From Chromobacterium vaccinii (lineage in GTDB: Bacteria > Pseudomonadota > Gammaproteobacteria > Burkholderiales > Chromobacteriaceae): 64,000 nucleotides of DNA. The first letter of the stretch is position 1. Each line of letters starts with the position of its first letter. Where the stretch lies: contig NZ_JZJL01000020.1 of NCBI RefSeq assembly GCF_000971335.1, forward strand, positions 1-64,000, given 5' to 3'. Of this stretch, positions 47,871 through 55,834 are shown piece after piece. The position numbers were made by a program, and so were the translations under genes. The notes beneath the pieces are model-generated. The model did no database searches. It was not told where the DNA came from and worked only from the letters and a program-made list of their open reading frames with translations.

Positions 47871-48968
47871 TCAGGCCAGGTGCGACCAGCCGGACCAGCC
47901 CAGATACAGCCCCACCAGCATGATCAGCGCGCCGGAGACATACGGCGCTCTCCTCACCCATGCGCCGAAACCGCTCCAGCGGCGCGACACATGCTTGACG
48001 CTCAACGCCGCCAGCACGCCGGACGCCATCATGGTCAAGGCCAGGCCTATGCTGAAGCACAATACCAGCGTCGCGCCCAGCGCCACCTGCTTCAGTTGCA
48101 GGCACAGCAGCAGCACGGTGATGGAGGCCGGGCACGGCACCAGGCCGCCGGTCAGGCCGAACAGCACGATCTGGCCGGTGGTGACGTCGCGGCCGGCGAA
48201 GCGGCAGCGGATGTCGTTGGCGTGCGCCCTCTCGTGCGGGTCCTGATAGCCGGACGCGGACACATCCAGGCCCTCGTCCCGAGCCGCCGCATGATGACCA
48301 TGCTCGGCGAATTCGATGTCGTAGTCATGGCTGTGATGGCCGTGCCCCAGCTTCAGGCGCGCGACGAAGGCGTGCGGCTCGGGAATGTCTTCCACCGACT
48401 CCAGGAAAGCGCCGACGTCGCGGAAAGCGAAAACCTGGCGGCCGCCGTCGGCGCGCTCCGTTTCCAGCACAACTTGATCGGCCCGCCACGCCAGCCGATG
48501 GCCATCCGCCGCGGCCAGGCGGAAGCGCGGCGGCATGCCGGCCTCGGCAATCTCCAGCGCCACCACGCCGTGGCCGGTGTCGATCTCCCTGGCCTCGCCA
48601 TCATGGTGATGGTGATCGTGGCCATGCCGGCTATGGCGCCAGGTGCGCCACATCATCCACGCGGCCACCATGATCACCAGCGCCGCCGATGCGATCTGAA
48701 AATACGGCTCCGCGGTTTCGGCATTCCAGCTGCGGCCGAAATGCAAACCTGCCAGCGCCACCAGCCACACCACCGCGGTGTGGGACACGGTGGCGGCCAG
48801 GCCAAGCAGCACGGCCTGGCGCACCGTGCCGCGGATGGCGACGATGAAGGCGGCCATCATGGTCTTGGAGTGGCCCGGCTCCAGGCCGTGCAAGGCGCCC
48901 AGCGCGATGGCGCTGGGCATGAACAGCCAGGCGTTGCCCTGCTGCAGCAGGGCGGAGAACGAAGTCAT
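47871..48968 (-). CDS. rcnA: Nickel/cobalt efflux transporter RcnA-like
   Basis: 365 residues, NicO/RcnA family. Membrane segments surround a central cytoplasmic or periplasmic loop of ~150 residues, rich in His (HGHDHHHHDGEA and HGHHSHDYDIEFAEHGHH). Family marks are ALGALHGLEPGHSKTMMAAF and GGLVPCPASITVLLLCL. It exports Ni(II) and Co(II). It is divergent from rcnR, with two RcnR boxes between. Confidence 0.94.
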   Translation of the reverse strand: MTSFSALLQQGNAWLFMPSAIALGALHGLEPGHSKTMMAAFIVAIRGTVRQAVLLGLAATVSHTAVVWLVALAGLHFGRSWNAETAEPYFQIASAALVIMVAAWMMWRTWRHSRHGHDHHHHDGEAREIDTGHGVVALEIAEAGMPPRFRLAAADGHRLAWRADQVVLETERADGGRQVFAFRDVGAFLESVEDIPEPHAFVARLKLGHGHHSHDYDIEFAEHGHHAAARDEGLDVSASGYQDPHERAHANDIRCRFAGRDVTTGQIVLFGLTGGLVPCPASITVLLLCLQLKQVALGATLVLCFSIGLALTMMASGVLAALSVKHVSRRWSGFGAWVRRAPYVSGALIMLVGLYLGWSGWSHLA

Positions 48969-49004
48969 GGCGATTTCCGGGTAGGAGGTAGGTGCGCCGC
49001 ATTA

Positions 49005-49019
49005 TACTCACCCCCAGTA
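49005..49019 (-). promoter_or_regulatory. RcnR box, site 1
   Basis: TACTcaCCCCCAGTA matches the RcnR TACT-(G/C tract)-AGTA operator; 37 bases from rcnA. Confidence 0.88.
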
Positions 49020-49025
49020 TCAATA

Positions 49026-49040
49026 TACTAGCCCCCAGTA
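49026..49040 (+). promoter_or_regulatory. RcnR box, site 2
   Basis: TACTagCCCCCAGTA, a second copy 6 bases after site 1, lies 45 bases before rcnR. The pair probably controls both divergent genes. Confidence 0.88.
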
Positions 49041-49084
49041 TATGCCATGCTAAGATCAGGTGATCGAGAACGGAGAACCACACG

Positions 49085-49357
49085 ATGTCGCACACGGTAC
49101 GGGACAAGGCCAAACTGCTGGCGCGGGTGCGCCGCCTGAAGGGCCAGGCCGCCGCGCTGGAAAAACAACTGGAGAGCGATGGCGACTGTTCGGCCATCCT
49201 GCAGCAGATCGCCGCGATACGCGGCGCGGTCAACGGGCTGATGCTGGCGGTGATGGAAGGCCATCTGACCGACCACGTGGTCAAGGAGCCGGAGCTGGAG
49301 CAGCGCCAGCACGACCTGGACGCCGTGCTGCAAGTGCTCCGCTCCTATCTGAAATAG
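49085..49357 (+). CDS. rcnR: Ni/Co-responsive repressor RcnR
   Basis: 90 residues, CsoR/RcnR family. The N-terminal and later ligands that define RcnR are all in place: His3, Cys35, His60 and His64. Metal binding releases it from the TACT-AGTA boxes upstream and frees rcnA. Divergent from rcnA. Confidence 0.96.
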   Translation: MSHTVRDKAKLLARVRRLKGQAAALEKQLESDGDCSAILQQIAAIRGAVNGLMLAVMEGHLTDHVVKEPELEQRQHDLDAVLQVLRSYLK

Positions 49358-49375
49358 CCGGAAACCGCCACCGGT

Positions 49376-49693
49376 TCAGGGCTTGCGCACATGCACCACG
49401 CCGGTCATGTACGGGTGCACCGCGCAGAAGTAGGCATAGTCGCCTTCCTTGTCGAACACATGCTCGTAGCGATCGTCGGTGTCCAGCGCCTTGGAGACGA
49501 AGGACTTGTCGCGGCCCGACACCGTATGCGGGACTTCATCATGGTTGACCCACGTCACCTTGGCGCCCGGCGCCACCGTGACCTCCTTCGGCGTGAACGC
49601 GAACTTGCTGATGTCCACCTGCTGCGGTCCGGCCCAGGCCATGCCGGCGGCCAGCCAGGCGCCCAGCGCCGCTCCCGTTTTCCAAGCGCTCAT
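49376..49693 (-). CDS. Cupredoxin (amicyanin/pseudoazurin-like)
   Basis: 105 residues with a signal peptide (MSAWKTGAALGAWLAAGMAWA). Type 1 copper ligands His56, Cys90, His93 and Met96 are all present (EVPHTV, YFCAVHPYM). It is a periplasmic electron carrier. It starts 14 bases after the phosphoesterase gene on the same strand, so the two form an operon. Its redox partner is not evident. Confidence 0.92.
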   Translation of the reverse strand: MSAWKTGAALGAWLAAGMAWAGPQQVDISKFAFTPKEVTVAPGAKVTWVNHDEVPHTVSGRDKSFVSKALDTDDRYEHVFDKEGDYAYFCAVHPYMTGVVHVRKP

Positions 49694-49707
49694 GCCATCC
49701 CCCTCTC

Positions 49708-50664
49708 TCAATGATCCAGCGGCGTGTCGACCATCGCCAGCTGGCCGCTGCCCGGAACGATGGTCAGCTGCCGGGTGCCCAGCAGCTTGCCCAACTCCCC
49801 GGCCGGCACCTTGACCGGCGCCGGCTCGCCGAAACCAGCCTGGCCCGGCGTCGGCAGCGGATAGGCCAGCGAGCGCGCGGTGTGGAAGGCGACATGCCCC
49901 TCCACTTTCTGCATCACCTGATGAATATGGCCGTTCAACACCGTCACCGAGCCGAACGGCCGCAGCAACGCCATCACCCGGTCGGCGTCGGCGGTGCCCC
50001 AGCCCCACGGCTCGTACACCGTCCACAAGGGAATATGGGCCAGCACGATGATGGGCGTAGAACGGGACAGCCCGGCCAGATCGCGCTTCAGCCAGGCCAG
50101 TTGCTCGTCGCCCAGCGCCGCCAGCCGGCCGGTGGAGAAGTTCAGCACATTGTTGAGCGCGACGAAGTGGACGCCGCCCTGGTCGAAGCTGTACCAGGCC
50201 TTGCCCTTGCCGTCGTGGTCGAAGAACTTCAGATAGCCGGACACGCCGTCGTCCAGCGCGTCATGCTCGCCGGGAATGGTGTGGACGCGGTCGACGCGGA
50301 TCTCCTTGAACATCTGCCGCCCCAGATCGAACTCCTCCGGCTTGGACAGGTGGCTGACGTCGCCGGTGTGCACGGCGAAGGCCGGCGCCCGCTGCAAGGC
50401 GTTGATGTCGGCGATCGCGCGGCGCAGGCTGCCCTGCACGTCGGGATTGGCCTCGCGGTGGAAGCCCAGATGGGTGTCGCTGATCTGCACGAAACTCAAG
50501 CCGCTCTCGCCGGCGCCCATCTCTTCGGCGGCCTGCGCCCGCGGCACGCCGCCCGCCATGGTCCACACCAGCGCCGCGCCGGACCAGGCGGCCAGACAGC
50601 CCAAGGCCTCGCGGCGGCCTGCATCCGGCGCGCCTTCTTGATCCGTTGCATTCTTTTCGTCCAT
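49708..50664 (-). CDS. Exported calcineurin-like metallophosphoesterase
   Basis: 318 residues. The N-terminus has RREALGCLAAWSGAALVW, which could be a Tat or Sec signal. Metal ligands of the fold are visible: DTHLG, HTGDVSHLS, IPGEHDA, LAHIP and NGHIHQ. The natural substrate is unknown. ATG 50664 follows AAAGGAG. First gene of a two-gene operon with the cupredoxin. Confidence 0.85.
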   Translation of the reverse strand: MDEKNATDQEGAPDAGRREALGCLAAWSGAALVWTMAGGVPRAQAAEEMGAGESGLSFVQISDTHLGFHREANPDVQGSLRRAIADINALQRAPAFAVHTGDVSHLSKPEEFDLGRQMFKEIRVDRVHTIPGEHDALDDGVSGYLKFFDHDGKGKAWYSFDQGGVHFVALNNVLNFSTGRLAALGDEQLAWLKRDLAGLSRSTPIIVLAHIPLWTVYEPWGWGTADADRVMALLRPFGSVTVLNGHIHQVMQKVEGHVAFHTARSLAYPLPTPGQAGFGEPAPVKVPAGELGKLLGTRQLTIVPGSGQLAMVDTPLDH

Positions 50665-50831
50665 CGCCCGCTCCTTTCGCAATGCGCCTCCGCCCGGTCG
50701 TCCGACCGGATCGGCCGCTTGGCGGCGACGCGCTGAGCTGGTTGTAGGATGGGCATCCGGCTCAGTCAAGCCGCGCCGCTGTGGAATGAAAACGACAACG
50801 GTTTGAGAGTTGGCGGATAATTTTCTTGAAA

Positions 50832-50848
50832 CTAGACGACTGGTCTAG
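50832..50848. promoter_or_regulatory. TetR operator A
   Basis: Palindrome CTAGAC-GACTG-GTCTAG just before the TetR gene. It recurs almost exactly at 51524-51538. Confidence 0.8.
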
Positions 50849-50861
50849 TAGTATTCAGCGC

Positions 50862-51479
50862 ATGTCACGAGCCAATCATTCAGCCGATACCCGCGAGCAC
50901 CTGCTGGCCACCGGCGAGGAAATCATCCTCGGCAAAGGCTTCGCAGCCGTCGGGCTGGCGGAGATTCTCTCCACCGCCGGCGTGCCCAAGGGGTCGTTCT
51001 ACCATTACTTTCCGTCCAAGGAAGGCTACGGCGTGGAAATGCTGCGCCGCTACTTCCTGAGTTACGACGAAAGACTGGTAGTGCTGCTGCGGCCCGAGTC
51101 CGGCAACGCCCGCGACTGTCTGATCCGCTATTTCCAGGGCTGGCTGGACACCCACCGCTGCACCGAACAGAGCCATACCTGCCTGGCGGTGAAACTGGCG
51201 GCGGAAGTGTCCGACCTGTCCGAGCCGATGCGCGAAATGCTGGCCGAAGGCATGGGCCGGCTGATTTCCCGCCTGGCCGACGCCATACGCCGCGGCCAGG
51301 CCGAAGGCAGCCTGTGCACCTATCTGGAAGCCGACGAGTTGGCCGCCAGCCTGTACAGCCTGTGGGTGGGCAGCGCGCTGCTGTACAAGGTGCAGCGCTC
51401 CGACCAGCCCATGCACAACGCCTACCGCTTGACGGAAACCATGCTGCCGCAGCCTGACAACGCCAGCTGTAAACGATAA
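50862..51479 (+). CDS. TetR/AcrR family regulator (NemR-like context)
   Basis: 205 residues. Helix-turn-helix near residues 25-45 (LAEILSTAGVPKGSFYHYFP). A Cys-containing ligand domain (RCTEQSHTCLAV) recalls NemR, which senses electrophiles through Cys. The downstream genes are a nitroreductase and an old yellow enzyme, as in nem operons. Matching palindromes precede both this gene and the next. NemR identity is inferred from context. Confidence 0.88.
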   Translation: MSRANHSADTREHLLATGEEIILGKGFAAVGLAEILSTAGVPKGSFYHYFPSKEGYGVEMLRRYFLSYDERLVVLLRPESGNARDCLIRYFQGWLDTHRCTEQSHTCLAVKLAAEVSDLSEPMREMLAEGMGRLISRLADAIRRGQAEGSLCTYLEADELAASLYSLWVGSALLYKVQRSDQPMHNAYRLTETMLPQPDNASCKR

Positions 51480-51487
51480 AGAGAGCC

Positions 51488-51509
51488 CCCGCCGCAGCCG
51501 GCGGGTTTT
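51488..51509 (+). terminator. Terminator of TetR gene
   Basis: Stem CCCGCCG/CGGCGGG (51488-51494 with 51499-51505) and TTTT, 8 bases after the stop. Confidence 0.75.
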
Positions 51510-51523
51510 CTTGAAACCAATAC

Positions 51524-51538
51524 TAGACGACTGGTCTA
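51524..51538. promoter_or_regulatory. TetR operator B
   Basis: TAGAC-GACTG-GTCTA before the nitroreductase gene, matching operator A over 15 bases. Confidence 0.8.
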
Positions 51539-51564
51539 CTCATTTAATTGAAATGGAGCGAATC

Positions 51565-52305
51565 ATGAACGAAACCTTGCAACTGATGCACAGTCATCGC
51601 AGCGTGCGCAGCTATCAGGACAAGCCCGTCGCCCCGGAACTGCTGGACGCCGTGCTGGACGCCGCCTGGAAAGGCCCCACCTCGATCAACGGCCAGCAGG
51701 TCTCGCTGGTGGTGGTGCAGGACGCCGAACGCCGCCGGCGCATCGCCGAAATCGCTGGCGGACAACCGTGGATCGCCCAGGCGCCGGTGTTCGTCGCTGT
51801 GGTGATGGACTTCCACAAAACCCATCTCGGCGTGGAGATGGCCGGCGAAAAGCAGGTGATACACGACAGCGTGGAAGCCTTCGCCGTCGGCTCGGTGGAT
51901 GCCGGCATCGCGCTGGGCAACATGATCACCGCCGCGCACGCCGCCGGTCTGGGCGTGGTGCCGATCGGCGGCATCCGCCGCGATCCGCAGGCGATGATAG
52001 ACCTGCTGGATCTGCCGGAACTGACCTTCCCGCTGGTTGGCCTGGTGATAGGCCACGTTCAGGATGACGCCGAACAGAAACCCCGCCTGCCGCGCTCGAG
52101 CTTCGTCCATCGCGAAAGCTACCAGGCCGCTGAGCTGGCCGGCCACATCGCCGCCTACGACGACACCCTGCGCCGCCACTGGCAGGACATCGGCCGCGCC
52201 GACGGCGAGCCCTGGACCGCCAACACCGCGCGCTACTACCGCCAGGTTTACTTCCCCAAGGTCGCGCCCGTCGCGCGCGCCCAGGGTTTTGGCTTCGAGC
52301 AGTAA
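51565..52305 (+). CDS. NADPH-dependent nitroreductase (NfsA/FRP-like)
   Basis: 246 residues. [20 protein letters not shown] at the start and [20 protein letters not shown] in the middle are FMN-site features of the nitroreductase family. It reduces nitro compounds, quinones or flavins. It is first in a likely operon with the OYE gene 28 bases later. Confidence 0.9.
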   Translation: MNETLQLMHSHRSVRSYQDKPVAPELLDAVLDAAWKGPTSINGQQVSLVVVQDAERRRRIAEIAGGQPWIAQAPVFVAVVMDFHKTHLGVEMAGEKQVIHDSVEAFAVGSVDAGIALGNMITAAHAAGLGVVPIGGIRRDPQAMIDLLDLPELTFPLVGLVIGHVQDDAEQKPRLPRSSFVHRESYQAAELAGHIAAYDDTLRRHWQDIGRADGEPWTANTARYYRQVYFPKVAPVARAQGFGFEQ

Positions 52306-52333
52306 CTCCGACCACTCCTCCAAGGAAACCGAT

Positions 52334-53428
52334 ATGCACGCCGACAAACTGCTGACCCCGCTGCAAATGGGCGCCGTCGCCCTGGCCAACCGCGTGGCGA
52401 TGGCCCCGCTGACCCGCCTGCGCAACATCGAACCGGGCGACGTGCCCGGCCCGCTGGCCAAGGAATACTATCGCCAGCGCGCCAGCGCCGGCCTGATCGT
52501 GGCCGAGGGCACCCACATCTCGCCCACCGCCAAGGGCTATGCCGGCGCGCCCGGCATCTACAGCGAGGAACAGGTCCGCGCCTGGAGCGAAGTGACCGAC
52601 GCCGTGCATCAGGACGGCGGCAAGATCGCGCTGCAGCTGTGGCACACCGGCCGCATCTCGCACCGCTCGCTGCAGCCTAACGGCGACGCGCCGGTCGGGC
52701 CGTCCGCCATCCAGGCCGACAGCCGCACCAATATCCGCGCCGCCGACGGCAGCTTGGTGCGCGAGCAATGCGACACCCCGCGCGCGCTGGAAATCGAGGA
52801 AATCGAGGACATCATCGAGGACTACCGCCGCGCCACAGACAACGCGCGCCGCGCCGGCTTCGACCTGGTGGAAATCCACGGCGCCCACGGCTATCTGATC
52901 GACCAGTTCCTGTCGCCGCAAGCCAACGTCCGCACCGACCAGTACGGCAGCAGCGTGGAAAACCGCGCCCGCTTACTGCTGGAAGTGGTGGACGCGGTGG
53001 TGGCCGAGTGGGACGCCGATCACGTCGGCATCCGCATCTCGCCGCTGGGCATCTTCAACGGCGTCACCAACACCGACCAGCTGGAGATGGCGCTGTACCT
53101 GGCCGAGCAGCTGGCCAAGCGCAAGCTGGCTTTCCTGCACATCTCCGAGCCCGACTGGGCCGGCGGCCCGGTGTTGGACGACGGCTTCCGCGCCGAGCTG
53201 CGCCAGCGCTATCCCGGGGTGATAATCGGCGCCGGCGGCTACACCGCGGAAAAGGCCGAAACGCTGCTGAGGAAAGGCTATATCGACGCCGCCGCCTTCG
53301 GCCGCAGCTATATCGCCAACCCGGACCTGGTGGAGCGGCTGAAGCGCAACGCCCCGCTGAATCCGCCCAAGCCGGACAGCTTCTACGGCGGCGGCGCGGA
53401 AGGCTATACCGACTACCCGGCGCTGTAA
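52334..53428 (+). CDS. nemA: Old yellow enzyme (N-ethylmaleimide reductase-like)
   Basis: 364 residues, an FMN beta/alpha barrel. [33 protein letters not shown] and [20 protein letters not shown] are NemA/OYE signatures. It reduces alpha,beta-unsaturated carbonyls and similar electrophiles with NADPH. TetR-type control is likely through operator B. Confidence 0.94.
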   Translation: MHADKLLTPLQMGAVALANRVAMAPLTRLRNIEPGDVPGPLAKEYYRQRASAGLIVAEGTHISPTAKGYAGAPGIYSEEQVRAWSEVTDAVHQDGGKIALQLWHTGRISHRSLQPNGDAPVGPSAIQADSRTNIRAADGSLVREQCDTPRALEIEEIEDIIEDYRRATDNARRAGFDLVEIHGAHGYLIDQFLSPQANVRTDQYGSSVENRARLLLEVVDAVVAEWDADHVGIRISPLGIFNGVTNTDQLEMALYLAEQLAKRKLAFLHISEPDWAGGPVLDDGFRAELRQRYPGVIIGAGGYTAEKAETLLRKGYIDAAAFGRSYIANPDLVERLKRNAPLNPPKPDSFYGGGAEGYTDYPAL

Positions 53429-53438
53429 GCTCCCGGCC

Positions 53439-53464
53439 AAGCCCCGCCCGCCGCGGGGCTTTTT
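53439..53464 (+). terminator. Terminator after nemA
   Basis: Perfect 8-bp stem AGCCCCGC/GCGGGGCT (53440-53447 with 53453-53460) and TTTT. Confidence 0.9.
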
Positions 53465-53473
53465 CACGGCGGC

Positions 53474-54073
53474 TCAGCCGGTCGACGCCTTCGCCTGCCG
53501 TTCGACAATGGCGCTGGCGATCCGTAGCGCGAGCGTGCCGGCATCAACGATGGACTGGTTCTGCGCGGCGACCTGCGCGCCTTCGAACACCAGCATCAGT
53601 TCGCTCGCCGTATCCTCGGGCGACGCGAGGCCGGCGGCCCGGCACAAGCCCGCCAGCCGCCGCCACTGGCCTTGCTTGTATTCCGCTATCAGTTTGCGGC
53701 CGACGTGTTCTCTGTCCGGCAGCTCCGCGATCGAATTGATGAACGGACAGCCGCGGTGCGACCAGGCGCCGGCGTCGTCGGCGAAGAAAGCCGCCCATCC
53801 CAGAATCTGCGCGCGCGGATCCCCGGCGTGCTCGGCCGCTATGGCGTCGAACGTGCGCCAGTAGCCGGCGATCACCTGGCGCAGCCATTCCGCCAACAGC
53901 GCGTCTTTCGACTGGAAATGGCGGTACAGCGCCATCTTGGTGGTATTCGCCCGGGCGGCGATCGCCTCGACGCCGGTCGCCCGGATGCCATCGTTGTAAA
54001 ACAGTTCGCCTGCCGCCTCGAGGAGGCGCTCCCGCGGCGCGGCCGAAGACTCGCCCGCTTTTCGCTTGTTCAT
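53474..54073 (-). CDS. TetR family regulator
   Basis: 199 residues. The helix-turn-helix is at residues ~30-52 (GVEAIAARANTTKMALYRHF). ATG 54073 is chosen; the longer frame to 54181 would run through two perfect operator-like palindromes. It is divergent from the amidase gene and probably controls it and itself. Confidence 0.9.
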   Translation of the reverse strand: MNKRKAGESSAAPRERLLEAAGELFYNDGIRATGVEAIAARANTTKMALYRHFQSKDALLAEWLRQVIAGYWRTFDAIAAEHAGDPRAQILGWAAFFADDAGAWSHRGCPFINSIAELPDREHVGRKLIAEYKQGQWRRLAGLCRAAGLASPEDTASELMLVFEGAQVAAQNQSIVDAGTLALRIASAIVERQAKASTG

Positions 54074-54094
54074 TTTTCCATCCGTCTTGACGAC

Positions 54095-54110
54095 GATACC
54101 GATCGGTATC
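54095..54110. promoter_or_regulatory. TetR operator, site 1
   Basis: Perfect 16-bp palindrome GATACCGATCGGTATC. Confidence 0.85.
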
Positions 54111-54126
54111 ATCATGCCCATGCAAT

Positions 54127-54142
54127 GATACCGAACGGTATC
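54127..54142. promoter_or_regulatory. TetR operator, site 2
   Basis: GATACCGAACGGTATC, a second copy differing only in the two central bases, 16 bases after site 1. Confidence 0.83.
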
Positions 54143-54192
54143 ACCAATCTCCGGCTCATGTCGAGCCGGGGCATCCTCCATGGGAATCAGCG

Positions 54193-55647
54193 ATGAAGCT
54201 TTCGGAATATGCGCAATATGACGCGGTGGGACTGGGCAATCTGGTCGCGCGGGGCGAAGTCAGCCCGCAGGAGCTCGCCGATGCGGCGCTGCGGGCGTGC
54301 GCGGCGGTCAACCCTCAAATCAACGCGGTCATCGAAACCTGGCAGCCCGAACTGTCGGGCATCGCCTCGGCGCTGGAGCGCGGCTCGCCGCTCGCCGGCG
54401 TGCCCTTCCTGATCAAGGATGTCGGCGTGACCATGGCTGGCAGGAAGATAGAATTCGGCAGCCGGCTGGCGCAAGGCTTCACCGCCGCGGCCGACTCCAT
54501 CCTGATGCGGCGCTTCCGCGAAGCGGGACTGGCGACGCTGGGACGAACCACCACACCCGAGTTCGCCTGGAGCGGCACCACCGAATCCGCGCTCTGCGGC
54601 CCGACCCGCAATCCCTGGAATCCGGCTCGCGGCGCGGGCGGCTCCAGCGGCGGCGCGGCGGCAGCGGTAGCCGCCGGCATCGTGCCGATGGCCCATGCGA
54701 CCGACGCGGCCGGCTCCATCCGCATCCCGTCCGCCGCCTCCGGCGCATTCGGACTGAAGCCGACGCGCGGCCGCGTATCCAACGGCCCGATTCTCGACGA
54801 GGCCATCCACGGCCTGGCCGCGCAACTGGGCGTCAGCCGTTCGGTGCGCGACAGCGCCGCGCTGCTCGACGCCGCGCGCGGCGCGGACGCCGGCCAGCCC
54901 TTTTGCATAGAGGAACCAGACGGCAGCTATCTTGCGCAGGTCGGCATAGAACCCGGCAGGCTGAAGATAGGCGTGATGCCGCAGGCCTGGGGCGGCCAGC
55001 GCACGGCGACGGCCATCGTCGGGCATCTGGAAGCCGCCATGCGGCTATGCGAGTCGCTAGGCCATGTCGTGGAAGAGGCGGAACTTCCCTTGGGCTGCAG
55101 CTGGGACGCCTTCGTCCGCGCCAGCTCGGTGCTGTGGGCCGCCAACATCGCCGCCTGGATCGACGACATGGCGGCAGCCACCGGGCGCAAGATCGATCTG
55201 TCCACGCTGGAGCCGCAGACGCTCGCCGTCTACCGGACCGGACACGGGATACGCGGCATCGAGATCGTGCGGGCGCTGGATCTGCGCAACGTCGTCACCC
55301 GCAGCGTCGCCGCCTTCTTCTCGCGCTACGATCTGCTGCTGACGCCGACCCTGCCCGATCTGGCGCCGCCCATCGGCAGCTATGCGGCCGGCGCGGAAAC
55401 GATGGACGGCCACCAGTGGACCGAGCGCGTGATGGGCGGCTCGCCGTTCACCCCGGTCTTCAACGCCGCCGGCGCGCCGGCCATGTCGGTGCCGCTGTTC
55501 CAGGATGCGGCGTCCGGCTTGCCGGTCGGCATGCAGTTCGTCGCGCCGGCCGGACGGGAGGACGCGCTGTTCCGGATGGCAGGCCAGCTGGAGCGCGGCC
55601 TGCCATGGGCAGGCCGCAGGCCGACGATATGGGCGGGAAAAGCCTGA
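54193..55647 (+). CDS. Amidase signature family hydrolase
   Basis: 484 residues. The Ser-cisSer-Lys triad is visible: Lys in VPFLIKDVG, Ser in GGSSGGAAAAVAAG and Ser in DAAGSIRIPS. The family includes aryl-acylamidases and 6-aminohexanoate-dimer hydrolase; the closest feel is the latter group, but substrate is unproven. Divergent from the TetR gene with two operators between. No signal peptide, so cytoplasmic. Confidence 0.9.
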   Translation: MKLSEYAQYDAVGLGNLVARGEVSPQELADAALRACAAVNPQINAVIETWQPELSGIASALERGSPLAGVPFLIKDVGVTMAGRKIEFGSRLAQGFTAAADSILMRRFREAGLATLGRTTTPEFAWSGTTESALCGPTRNPWNPARGAGGSSGGAAAAVAAGIVPMAHATDAAGSIRIPSAASGAFGLKPTRGRVSNGPILDEAIHGLAAQLGVSRSVRDSAALLDAARGADAGQPFCIEEPDGSYLAQVGIEPGRLKIGVMPQAWGGQRTATAIVGHLEAAMRLCESLGHVVEEAELPLGCSWDAFVRASSVLWAANIAAWIDDMAAATGRKIDLSTLEPQTLAVYRTGHGIRGIEIVRALDLRNVVTRSVAAFFSRYDLLLTPTLPDLAPPIGSYAAGAETMDGHQWTERVMGGSPFTPVFNAAGAPAMSVPLFQDAASGLPVGMQFVAPAGREDALFRMAGQLERGLPWAGRRPTIWAGKA

Positions 55648-55834
55648 AACCCGCGGCAGCCGGACCCAGACGCCTCAATCAGAAAGGGAAACCGGCGTCC
55701 CGCGCCGATGACAAAAGGATTTGAAACGCGATACAGTCTGGAACTGGCCGCCGCCCGACCGGCGCGCCGCGACAACAGGGCGCCCTGCACGCCAACCGCG
55801 CCGGCGGCAAGGGCTCCGCACTTAGGAGAACATC

